Shown: piece after piece, positions 6,051-13,592 of the stretch
Layout: every line of letters starts with the position of its first letter
How positions within the stretch are numbered: the stretch's first letter is position 1
Source of the DNA: Paenibacillus sp. MAEPY2
GTDB lineage: Bacteria; Bacillota; Bacilli; Paenibacillales; Paenibacillaceae
Assembly: GCF_000499205.1 (NCBI RefSeq)
Contig: NZ_AWUK01000030.1
Span: 1-64,000, forward strand
DNA: 64,000 nucleotides
Direction: 5' to 3'
Made by a program: the position numbers and the translations under genes
The notes under the pieces: model-generated
What the model saw: only the letters and a program-made list of their open reading frames with translations
What the model was told of the DNA's origin: nothing
Databases searched by the model: none

Positions 6051-7349
6051 TCAGATTTTATACGCCTTCATCGCTTTGAACAATTCCTTGAACGTTGGGC
6101 GTTTACCGTACATCAGCACACCTGTACGATAGATTTTCGCTGCGAGCCAGCCGAAGATCATAATCGATACCACAAGAATGGCCAGGGATGTCCAGATCTG
6201 CCAGGTTGGTGCAACACCTGCCCCAATCCGTACCAGAATTGCCGTTGGCGATGTGAACGGAATGAAGCTTGCTACTTTTAAGAGCAAAATATTCGGTGTA
6301 GCAATACTGAAAATCGCAATATAGAAGGAAACCAGGGACAACATTGTAATCGGCAATACGGCCTGACCGAGTTCTTCTGTCCGACTCACCATCGATCCAA
6401 TGGCCGCAAACATCACCGCATACAGGAAGTAACCCAGAATGTAGAAGATGAGTCCATATACAATAACGGCGACGTTCACATCACTCAGATTCATATTGAA
6501 ATCGCTCAATACATCGCGGTTATGCGGTAACAGCATATTACCGGCAACTACGGCACCGAAAATACCGATTTGCAGCAAACCTACCATGAAAATACCGATG
6601 ATTTTACCAAACATCTGACTGAGCGGAGATACACTCGTAATCAAAATTTCCATAATACGCGAGCTCTTCTCGGCTGTAATCTCGGAAGCGATCATATTAC
6701 CCGTCATCATCGTTGATGTGAACAACAGGATAATCAGCAGGTAAACAACTACGTAGTTTATGCCACTCATGCCACCTTCCGACTCTGCAGCAGTTCCGCT
6801 TTGGTCAGAATCAAGGCTGTGCTCCGTCAGTTTTACCGGCGTACTAATAAGCTGTTTTTGTTCCACCGTGAGTGTATCCTTCACCACCACATCCAGCTTC
6901 ACAATTTGCAGCGCAGCTTCAATGGGTGCTATAACTTGCGGGGAAATATCATCGCTTGAATATAAGACCGGCTGGGGGAAATCTTGCCCCGCCACAGGTT
7001 CGAACTTCAGGTACCCATCCAGAACCCCAGATTCCACATCGGCCTTGAGTGCCGCTTCATCTTTACTTGCGTCGTTAACGACTTGATACATCTCATTTCC
7101 TTGTGCGGACGAATATGTCTCCAGTTTCTCGGCTACCTCTGTTTGGTTCGTGCTCAGAAGACCGATATTCACTGGCTGATTTCCGCCTGCACCTCCGCCA
7201 ATGGAACCACCATTAAATAGGGTAATGAAATATGGAATATTGAGTCCAATCGTAATTAAAAGTGCAAGTACAATGGTCGTCACCATGAAAGATTTCGTTT
7301 TCACTTTGTTTTTGAACGTAAATCCGATAATCGTGCCCATTTTATTCAT
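6051..7349 (-). CDS. ABC-2 type exporter permease (YhaP/NatB-like)
   Basis: A 432-residue membrane subunit. The first span (about residues 20-45) is followed by an extracytoplasmic domain of about 150 residues, then five or so spans from about 205 onward, the layout of ABC-2 permeases of the Bacillus YhaP and NatB group. The sequence MTGNMIASEITAEKSSRIMEIL is the typical cytoplasmic loop that contacts the ATPase. I use ATG 7349, seven nt after AGGTGA; a GTG nine bases upstream is possible. It overlaps the ATPase gene 7342-8244 by 8 nt, so the two are translated together. Substrate unknown: sodium, peptides or lipids have been proposed for relatives. The 3' end lies next to the edge of candidate element B. 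Confidence 0.85.
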   Translation of the reverse strand: MNKMGTIIGFTFKNKVKTKSFMVTTIVLALLITIGLNIPYFITLFNGGSIGGGAGGNQPVNIGLLSTNQTEVAEKLETYSSAQGNEMYQVVNDASKDEAALKADVESGVLDGYLKFEPVAGQDFPQPVLYSSDDISPQVIAPIEAALQIVKLDVVVKDTLTVEQKQLISTPVKLTEHSLDSDQSGTAAESEGGMSGINYVVVYLLIILLFTSTMMTGNMIASEITAEKSSRIMEILITSVSPLSQMFGKIIGIFMVGLLQIGIFGAVVAGNMLLPHNRDVLSDFNMNLSDVNVAVIVYGLIFYILGYFLYAVMFAAIGSMVSRTEELGQAVLPITMLSLVSFYIAIFSIATPNILLLKVASFIPFTSPTAILVRIGAGVAPTWQIWTSLAILVVSIMIFGWLAAKIYRTGVLMYGKRPTFKELFKAMKAYKI

Positions 7350-8244
7350 TCGACTCACCTACCTCACGAATAAAGATTTGGTTAAGCGTTGGTTCCTTGA
7401 TTTCAAAATGTTCAACCGTCGTCTGAGCCATGGCTGCTCTCAGAATTTCCTGAGCTGCTTCCATCTGACCAATATGGATCAGGTATCCACGCTCATTTTG
7501 CTCTACCTTTTTCACACCTGGCAACTGTTCCAGACCGCCCACATTACCCGTGGTGCTCAGGAATACATGCTCACGTGGATAACGGCTCTTGATCTCCTTG
7601 ATCTCTCCTTGCACAACGGTATTGGAGCGATGCAGAATTGTGATCTGACGACATAATTCTTCGACGTGCTCCATTCGGTGTGTCGAGAACAGAATGGCTG
7701 TGCCTTCATCACGCAATTCCTTCACCGTGGACTTCAGTAATTCCACGTTCACCGGATCAAGTCCGCTGAAGGCTTCATCCAGAATGAGAATTTGCGGTCT
7801 GTGGACTACTGCGGCTATGAACCCCATCTTTTGCTGATTCCCTTTGGATAGCTCCTCAATCTTTTTGTCGTAATACTCCGGCACCTCGAATCGGTCCAAC
7901 CAATATTTCAGGCTCTGATCCGCATCCTTTCCATTCATGCCACGCAGACGGGCCAGATAGTTGATCTGTTCACTGACCTTTACCTTAGGATACAAACCGC
8001 GCTCTTCCGGAAGATATCCCATAATCTGCTGCAATTCTGTGCTATAGGGTTTGCCGTTGTACTGGATATTTCCCCCGTCCGGATGGATCAGCCCAAGCAC
8101 CATACGCATCGTTGTTGTTTTACCAGCGCCATTGGCTCCAAGCAGACCGTAAATCTCCCCTTCTTTTACATTGAGCGTTACTCCATTAACTGCTGTTTTG
8201 TCTGCGTATTGCTTGACTACCTGTTTCAATTCCAATCGGTTCAT
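7342..8244 (-). CDS. ABC exporter ATP-binding protein (YhaQ/NatA-like)
   Basis: A 300-residue ATPase. Walker A is GANGAGKTT near residue 39, the signature is LSKGNQQK, and Walker B is ILILDEAFSGLDP. This slightly altered signature (SKGNQQKM) and the C-terminal extension of about 80 residues are typical of the YhaQ group. The start is ATG 8244 with GAGGGGAG upstream, rather than the in-frame start 30 nt earlier that falls inside the preceding gene. It pairs with the permease at 6051-7349. It follows the first ABC ATPase by 20 nt, so all five genes from 10375 to 6051 probably form one transcript. Confidence 0.88.
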   Translation of the reverse strand: MNRLELKQVVKQYADKTAVNGVTLNVKEGEIYGLLGANGAGKTTTMRMVLGLIHPDGGNIQYNGKPYSTELQQIMGYLPEERGLYPKVKVSEQINYLARLRGMNGKDADQSLKYWLDRFEVPEYYDKKIEELSKGNQQKMGFIAAVVHRPQILILDEAFSGLDPVNVELLKSTVKELRDEGTAILFSTHRMEHVEELCRQITILHRSNTVVQGEIKEIKSRYPREHVFLSTTGNVGGLEQLPGVKKVEQNERGYLIHIGQMEAAQEILRAAMAQTTVEHFEIKEPTLNQIFIREVGESNE

Positions 8245-8264
8245 CTTGTATCGTCTCCCCTCGG

Positions 8265-9161
8265 TTATCTCCACTGTGCCGGTGCATACCCGGCAATCCA
8301 GAATGCCAAGACTTCATCCAATTCCAGGTTACGGATTTTCAATACCCGGTTATTGGACAGCTCCAGCCTTTCCTGCGCTTCACTGACCCGGGTTGTAATT
8401 ACGCGGACCAGCCCTCTCTCTTCAGAAGAAGATTCCACAACACCAGGGATACTCTCTGGTCGCAAGTCTCCTTCATACCAGACTTCTTTCCACTGATCGA
8501 GCACCATATCTTTCTCGGCCATCCCCAGCGACTGACCACGGTGCATCAATACGATGTAATCTGCAAGCCTTTTAACTTCATCCGCAATATGTGTGGCAAT
8601 CAGAATCGTGGTGTCTCCCTCAGCCATAAAGGTACGGAACTGCTCGACCATCACTTTCCAGGCAAAGGGGTCCAGACCTGATGAAGGCTCATCCAAAAGC
8701 AATAATCTTGGGCGAGCTGCGATTGCAGCAGCGATCTCGAATTTCCGCCGTTCACCCTTGGACATCTTGTTCAGCTTCACATCAACAGGTACTTCCATAT
8801 CGTGAACCAGTTGGTTGAACAACTTCATATCCCAACGCGGGTACCAGTAGGCCCGAAAATCAGCTGCTTCCTGTGCAGTAATCCGGTTCTCTTCGAGCCC
8901 AGCGTTGTCAGCCACAAAACCGATCTGTTGTCTCAGTTCAATGGGAAGCGGCCCCTCATGTTCCTTCCCAAACCATATAATCTGCCCGGCATCTGGCAAT
9001 ACCACTTGTTGTAGCATGTTAAGAAGTGTGCTTTTGCCTGAACCGTTATGACCGAGAATAGCAACTATATACCCTTCCGGGATGGTCAGATCAATCGGGC
9101 CAATTACTCTGCGTTTTCGCATTTTGGATACGCCGTTCAACTGAACTGCTATGGGCTCCAT
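8265..9161 (-). CDS. ABC transporter ATP-binding protein (YtrB-like)
   Basis: A 298-residue ATPase with Walker A GHNGSGKST (about 38-46), signature MSKGERRKF in place of LSGGQ, Walker B LLLLDEPSSGLDP, and the switch histidine in ATHIADE. The SKGxxRK signature and a 90-residue C-terminal extension resemble ATPases of the YtrB / bacitracin-exporter type that are often encoded beside a YtrA-type GntR regulator, as here (16 nt downstream of it). Its membrane partner is probably the permease at 9662-10375. ATG 9161 follows AGGGAGTG. Substrate unknown; relatives respond to cell-wall-active compounds. Confidence 0.87.
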   Translation of the reverse strand: MEPIAVQLNGVSKMRKRRVIGPIDLTIPEGYIVAILGHNGSGKSTLLNMLQQVVLPDAGQIIWFGKEHEGPLPIELRQQIGFVADNAGLEENRITAQEAADFRAYWYPRWDMKLFNQLVHDMEVPVDVKLNKMSKGERRKFEIAAAIAARPRLLLLDEPSSGLDPFAWKVMVEQFRTFMAEGDTTILIATHIADEVKRLADYIVLMHRGQSLGMAEKDMVLDQWKEVWYEGDLRPESIPGVVESSSEERGLVRVITTRVSEAQERLELSNNRVLKIRNLELDEVLAFWIAGYAPAQWR

Positions 9162-9176
9162 GTATGAATCACTCCC

Positions 9177-9575
9177 TCACTTCGAGTAAACTGCCTTCAG
9201 GACTTCCCGGAACAGACTCTCCAGTTCTTCTTCCGTACATCCTACCGATTTTCCGGACTGTACCGCTGCCTGCATCGCTTCCTGCGCAGCCTTCAATCTA
9301 TAATTTTCTCTGTCGCCGGCTTCTACCTGGGCCACAAATGTACCTGTCCCCTGCTTCGTACGAAGCAGACCTTCATTCTCCAGATCTTGATAGACCCGTC
9401 TAACCGTAATGACACTGCAATTCAGCGCTCCGGCGAACTCACGAATGGACGGCAAATGTGTCCCCTCCCCCAACTGACCCGTAACAATTAACGATCTTAA
9501 CTGATTTTCAATTTGGTGATATAAAGGTTCAGCGCTATTTTCATTAATTTGAATGGGTATTTTCACATCTTGCAC
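9177..9575 (-). CDS. GntR family repressor, YtrA subfamily
   Basis: At 132 residues this is a short GntR protein: a winged helix at about residues 15-80 (LPSIREFAGALNCSVITVRRVYQDLENEGLL, TKQGTGTFV) and only a short helical C-terminal region for dimerisation, the YtrA layout. The start is GTG 9575 behind GGAGG. It lies between a permease and the ATPase of an ABC exporter. A perfect TGTATAT-N4-ATATACA palindrome at the promoter of the operon is its likely binding site, giving autorepression (inferred). Confidence 0.9.
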   Translation of the reverse strand: MQDVKIPIQINENSAEPLYHQIENQLRSLIVTGQLGEGTHLPSIREFAGALNCSVITVRRVYQDLENEGLLRTKQGTGTFVAQVEAGDRENYRLKAAQEAMQAAVQSGKSVGCTEEELESLFREVLKAVYSK

Positions 9576-9661
9576 CTCGCCCTCCGGTACACTCCAGTCT
9601 GTTACCTGTCCGTGCCGGTTTCATCCTGTATTCATTTTTTTTGCAATCATCCCTCATACCG

Positions 9662-10375
9662 TTAACTCAAATCCCGAGTGGAAAGTTTCTTCAGCGTCAA
9701 TCGACTGAAAAGCCATAATCCCGCTAGGCCAGCCACCAAAGCAACCCACATAATCGGGGAAAGCAGCCCCCATGTTTTACTCATATCAATTACAATCGAA
9801 AATCCGTAACTACCCGATGTCCGGATCAGCAAGGATAAGATGATCGTAAGCGGCAAGAACAGCGAACTGAGCAGCAAATATTTTTTACCACTGTACAGAA
9901 ACTCTCCGTAAATATATAAGCCTGTCATGAGAAGTCCGTAACCTGTACACGTTATGCCAAAGGCCAGGTACTGATCCCACCGGAACCCTTCCTGATGTAA
10001 CCCGACCACATACAGTGATCCATAGAAAAAGATACCATTATACGTAAACGCCATCAGAGACTGCTGAAGTCTCGACCACATCACCGTCTCGTTAGGAATG
10101 GGAAGTCTGCGATAGTAGGCCAGCATCTGTGTATAGGAATCCTCCTGTATGTAACGGAAAGATCGTCTGCTGAACACAAACCCCTGAAATGGCACCATGA
10201 TTAAAAAGAAAGTATCTACAACAGGATTAATGAAATCTGTCTTCTGTTGTCCTAATAACATCACACCACTCATGCCGCCAGTGTATATCATAAAAATTGC
10301 AGTCCACAGCCATTGGAGCTTATCCTTGTTCATCTCACTACGGGTCAACCACCACGCCTGTTTCCATGCGTTCAT
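9662..10375 (-). CDS. ABC exporter membrane subunit
   Basis: A 237-residue protein with about six membrane spans and no other recognisable domain. It is the first gene of the operon and sits just before the GntR regulator and the YtrB-like ATPase, so it is most likely the permease of that ATPase. I chose ATG 10375 (GGCAGGCG upstream). An in-frame ATG 18 nt earlier is possible, and starts farther upstream would overlap the operator. Sequence identity to a named family is not obvious to me; function is inferred from position and topology. Confidence 0.7.
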   Translation of the reverse strand: MNAWKQAWWLTRSEMNKDKLQWLWTAIFMIYTGGMSGVMLLGQQKTDFINPVVDTFFLIMVPFQGFVFSRRSFRYIQEDSYTQMLAYYRRLPIPNETVMWSRLQQSLMAFTYNGIFFYGSLYVVGLHQEGFRWDQYLAFGITCTGYGLLMTGLYIYGEFLYSGKKYLLLSSLFLPLTIILSLLIRTSGSYGFSIVIDMSKTWGLLSPIMWVALVAGLAGLWLFSRLTLKKLSTRDLS

Positions 10376-10420
10376 ATCGCCTGCCTGCCTTTCCATCTTG
10401 ACTGTGCTCACTGTATCTAC

Positions 10421-10469
10421 TGTATATATCAATATACACAGTATACAGACCGCTCTCTTGTCCCGTCAA
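10421..10469 (-). promoter_or_regulatory. Promoter and GntR operator of the ABC exporter operon
   Basis: On the minus strand TTGACG (10469-10464), an 18-nt spacer and TATACT (10445-10440) form a good sigma-A promoter. Immediately downstream is a perfect palindrome TGTATAT-TGAT-ATATACA (10438-10421), covering the expected transcription start. Such AT-rich palindromes are typical targets of YtrA-type GntR repressors. Confidence 0.72.
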
Positions 10470-10530
10470 CCCCTAGCAATGACAGTGGTGGCGACAGCGG
10501 TGGTGGAGATTAAGATAACTCCTCAAACCC

Positions 10531-10582
10531 AAAAAAGAGCTGTATCCGATATTGTGCGAACACAATTCGGAACAGCTCTTTC
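10531..10582 (-). terminator. Hairpin terminator after the crystallin gene
   Basis: The arms AAAGAGCTGT and ACAGCTCTTT (plus further TCCG/CGGA pairing) enclose a 15-20 nt loop region. On the minus strand the stem runs into TTTTTT, so it ends transcription from the gene at 10621-10992. Confidence 0.75.
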
Positions 10583-10620
10583 CTGTTTCCCGGCACCTGA
10601 ATACAAAAGAGGTCTAATCC

Positions 10621-10992
10621 TTAAATCAGCTCAAAACCACTTGGCAGAGTACGATTCCTACGGATGGCACGAATCTCTTCCAGAGACAGCCGCTGATTGG
10701 TGGAGATCAGGGATTCCACATCGTTGCCACGGATCAGATCATCCAAATCTCTCAAGCTGGTGTTCCCACGATAGACACGGAATCCGCCTTGAAAGTTAGG
10801 TCTCGTAAACACAACCAGCGTTGCATTTGAACTTGTCGAGAAGAAACGCAGGCTCTCTACCCCACCCAGAATGTTATCCAGATTACGGAGACCCGTGTTA
10901 CCACGGTAGATCCGGCTTCTACCAGCGAAGTTTTCCTCCGAATACACCGTGAGACGTGGATACGTTTGACTTACATGGACTGTTTTTTTCAT
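10621..10992 (-). CDS. Beta/gamma-crystallin-like protein
   Basis: A 123-residue protein with two Greek-key motifs, residues about 15-50 and 58-95. Each has an aromatic-x(4-6)-G start (YSEENFAGRSRIY, FTRPNFQGGFRVY), the repeat YRGNTxLRxLD, and a closing VESL strand. Microbial beta/gamma-crystallins usually bind calcium at loop positions; the N/D-rich turns here (GNTGLRNLDN, GNTSLRDLDD) could do so, but the canonical (N/D)(N/D)x(S/T)S signature is not obvious. The start is ATG 10992 after GAGGGGG. No signal peptide is seen, so it is probably cytoplasmic or spore-associated. The last 25 residues are basic. It has its own terminator and stands beside, not in, the oxidase operon. Confidence 0.8.
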   Translation of the reverse strand: MKKTVHVSQTYPRLTVYSEENFAGRSRIYRGNTGLRNLDNILGGVESLRFFSTSSNATLVVFTRPNFQGGFRVYRGNTSLRDLDDLIRGNDVESLISTNQRLSLEEIRAIRRNRTLPSGFELI

Positions 10993-11110
10993 TTGTTTTC
11001 CCCCTCTCGATCTCATTCTATGAATGAATGAGAGAGGAAGCTTGGACCAATCAACGGATGGATTCATCCATTTTCATATTTTCAAAGAATTCTATTCATC
11101 ACATAAACTA

Positions 11111-11575
11111 TTAAACGCCCAGAATAACTTCCCATACCGGACGTGTATGTCCACCAGGATACAGCAGGTATAACAGAACGTATACAATAACGCCAGTGAT
11201 GGCACTGCTGAACCAGATCATGGATGTAAATCGTCCCCAGCGACGATGCGTCTTGAATTTCTTTTTGAACCCAAGCACCAGAGTGGAGATGCCGAAGACC
11301 GCTGCCACCGTGGCGAGGATAATATGAAAGATTAGAAATATCCGATAGAATATCTCCATCTCCGGGTCCCCGCCCCAAGCCGTATTCCCGACAAAGATGG
11401 TACGAGACATATAAATGACAAAGAACAGAAGGGCAGCAATGGCCCCTGCAATCATCGCGGTTTGGTGCGCCTCCCGTTTGCCACGGATAATTAGCACCCA
11501 GCCAATTCCAACCAGCACCGCGCTAATCACAATGAAAGAAGTACTGATCGTGGGTAGCAGAAAATACATATCCAT
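11111..11575 (-). CDS. ctaM: DUF420 membrane protein, oxidase maturation factor CtaM-like
   Basis: A 154-residue protein with four or five membrane spans, matching the DUF420 family (Bacillus YozB; Staphylococcus CtaM), which is needed for maturation of haem-copper oxidases. Conserved histidines occur in spans (RGKREAHQT, FLIFHIILAT, KTHRRWGR). It is the last gene of the cytochrome oxidase operon, 36 nt behind ctaG, which fits the role. ATG 11575 has AGAGGGGG upstream; I reject the upstream in-frame start because it lacks a ribosome site. Confidence 0.85.
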   Translation of the reverse strand: MDMYFLLPTISTSFIVISAVLVGIGWVLIIRGKREAHQTAMIAGAIAALLFFVIYMSRTIFVGNTAWGGDPEMEIFYRIFLIFHIILATVAAVFGISTLVLGFKKKFKTHRRWGRFTSMIWFSSAITGVIVYVLLYLLYPGGHTRPVWEVILGV

Positions 11576-11611
11576 CGTGTGTTTCCCCCTCTTGTCCAAA
11601 CAAGACTTGTG

Positions 11612-12535
11612 TTATTTCGCTGCAGGATTAAGTGGACCTCCCGAATTCTCTATAGGATACGGATCATCATCATCTTCCCGTTTTTCTTTACGGTACCATT
11701 GGAAAAAGACATATGCCAGCATAGAGACGAAGATGCCTTCCTGTATGAATTTCATCAAAATACCGCCTACCTGCTGATCTTCTTTCGCAGAAGACAGGAA
11801 GTTGAAGAACGCCGGTCCACCGAACGAACGCAGCAAAGCCGTAGAATCCCCGGATACACAATACCGCATCGCCTCAGCCCATACCGCCGGGTTGCTGTAA
11901 GTTGCATATAAGGGTTCGGAAGCAAAAATAATCAGCCCACAAGCTGGTGTCAGAAGCACCATGTTCAGAAAAATAAAACCAATCTTGGACAACCCTGACG
12001 CCTGTCTTCCTTCCGGCAACGGATTGAGCAGCGTCCACCACATCAGCATGGAAGTAATGAAAAGTACAATGTAATACAGACGGTGAACCGTGAAATTCAA
12101 CATTACATAATCATGTACCACTGGTAGATGATATAACGAGAACAATCCGTTAAACAACACAGCCGCCACGATGGGATGGGCCAAAAAAGAGAACTGCCGT
12201 GTTGGCAGCCACCGAATGATTCCGCGCCATACCCAGAGGGGTAATCCCTTCATCAGTAGCGGTGGCGCTACAAGATAGGACAGAGCCATACTCACCATAT
12301 GGAAGCTGAACATCACATGCCCCAGCAGATTGAAGGGCCCCGCTTGTGCAAGGTACAACACAGTAAGCCCCGTAATAAACATAATCTTCTGTGCAGCTGT
12401 CGCCTGATCTGCCCCCTTGATCCGCTCACTGAACGGACCGACGAGCACTAGATAAGCTGCGGCAATGAGCAGAAACAACGCCAGAATAAGTGGACTCCAT
12501 AAATCGTTGAAACTAAAATATTGCAACCCGAGCAT
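11612..12535 (-). CDS. ctaG: Cytochrome c oxidase assembly factor CtaG
   Basis: A 307-residue protein with about seven membrane spans of the caa3_CtaG family, required in Bacillus for formation of active caa3 oxidase and thought to help deliver copper. Conserved features are HVMFSFHMVSMALSYLVAPPLL and histidines in later spans (FSLYHLPVVHDYVM). The start is ATG 12535 behind GGGGAGG. The frame extends 29 codons farther upstream without a better site. It lies downstream of ctaF in the same operon. The C terminus is highly acidic (REDDDD), probably cytoplasmic. Confidence 0.92.
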   Translation of the reverse strand: MLGLQYFSFNDLWSPLILALFLLIAAAYLVLVGPFSERIKGADQATAAQKIMFITGLTVLYLAQAGPFNLLGHVMFSFHMVSMALSYLVAPPLLMKGLPLWVWRGIIRWLPTRQFSFLAHPIVAAVLFNGLFSLYHLPVVHDYVMLNFTVHRLYYIVLFITSMLMWWTLLNPLPEGRQASGLSKIGFIFLNMVLLTPACGLIIFASEPLYATYSNPAVWAEAMRYCVSGDSTALLRSFGGPAFFNFLSSAKEDQQVGGILMKFIQEGIFVSMLAYVFFQWYRKEKREDDDDPYPIENSGGPLNPAAK

Positions 12536-12641
12536 ACGGGAAACCTCCCCGTGACCTGTTTTGGTTGTTGCCTGAATCCATTGCGAGATTGATTCGCCTA
12601 AAAGGGGAAAAGACGGCGACACTGCGCCGCCGCCATCTCTT

Positions 12642-12962
12642 TTACCACCAAACCCAATAGAGTGCCATAATGATGCCAGTAAAGGCTACGAAGAATCCGA
12701 AGGCCATGAATAGGATCGGCATCAAATGTCCTTTGTCTTTCAAGTGCATCCAGTAACCAAGTTGTACAAATACCTGAAGGATCGCCATGACCACCAATAT
12801 AATAATCGTAAAGGTCGTATTGACTCCTCCCGCAGAAGCAGCCGCGAATGCAATGAGTGTTAGGATGATCGAGAAAATAAACACAACGATGTGTTTCTGT
12901 GGTCCTTCCGTCCGGTGACGGTGTTTCACAGGCTGCTGATCACTCTTATCCTGTACCGACAT
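12642..12962 (-). CDS. ctaF: Cytochrome c oxidase subunit IV
   Basis: A 106-residue subunit with three membrane spans (about 25-45, 50-72, 82-104) after a hydrophilic, histidine-containing N terminus (KHRHRTEGPQKH). This is the small CtaF/CoxD-type subunit of Bacillus caa3 oxidase, thought to support assembly of the subunit I copper centre. It follows ctaE with a 3-nt gap and belongs to the same transcript. Confidence 0.9.
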   Translation of the reverse strand: MSVQDKSDQQPVKHRHRTEGPQKHIVVFIFSIILTLIAFAAASAGGVNTTFTIIILVVMAILQVFVQLGYWMHLKDKGHLMPILFMAFGFFVAFTGIIMALYWVWW

Positions 12963-12965
12963 GTG

Positions 12966-13592
12966 TTAGCCCACCTTTCCGAGCAGGTACACGACCGTAA
13001 AGATAAACACCCAGACGACGTCAATAAAGTGCCAGTACATTGCAGAGACGTATACTTTAGGTGCAGTTACGACCGTCAATCCTTTTCTGAACAGTTGCCC
13101 TATAATGAGTCCAATCCACACAATACCGAATGCAACGTGAGCTCCGTGGAACCCAACCAGCGTATAGAACGCTGAACTGAATGCGCTCGTGGTCATGCCG
13201 AACTCTTTATGTTTCACATATTCATAGAACTCGTAAATCTCAAGACCGAGAAATCCGAGACCAAGTACAACGGTAATGCCAAGCCAGAGAGCGAGAGCAT
13301 TGCGCTTGCCCTTGTGCATGGCCTGGATGGCAAACACACTCGTCAGACTGCTGACCAGGAGAATAAATGTTGCTGCTGCCACCAGTGGCAGATGAAACAG
13401 TTCATTCGCCGTCGGTCCATCATTGGTTTGGCCACGGAGAGCAAGAAAGGTTGCGAAGAGTGTTCCGAACAACACCGTCTCGCCGCCAAGGAACAACCAG
13501 AAGCCGATAAGCTTGTTGCGTCCTTCCAGCGTTGCTTTCTCCGGTTCATGCGGCAAATTGTCGTTTACCGGTTCGGCATGTGAGGTTGTCAT
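12966..13592 (-). CDS. ctaE: Cytochrome c oxidase subunit III
   Basis: A 208-residue integral membrane subunit with five spans, the length usual for Bacillus CtaE. Conserved features include the GxxxFFxxET-like LGGETVLFGTLFATF and FYTLVGFHGAHVAFG with its paired histidine, and the C-terminal YWHFIDVVWVFIF. It supports subunit I stability and the proton path. The ATG overlaps the TGA of ctaD (ATGA), which indicates translational coupling. Confidence 0.95.
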   Translation of the reverse strand: MTTSHAEPVNDNLPHEPEKATLEGRNKLIGFWLFLGGETVLFGTLFATFLALRGQTNDGPTANELFHLPLVAAATFILLVSSLTSVFAIQAMHKGKRNALALWLGITVVLGLGFLGLEIYEFYEYVKHKEFGMTTSAFSSAFYTLVGFHGAHVAFGIVWIGLIIGQLFRKGLTVVTAPKVYVSAMYWHFIDVVWVFIFTVVYLLGKVG

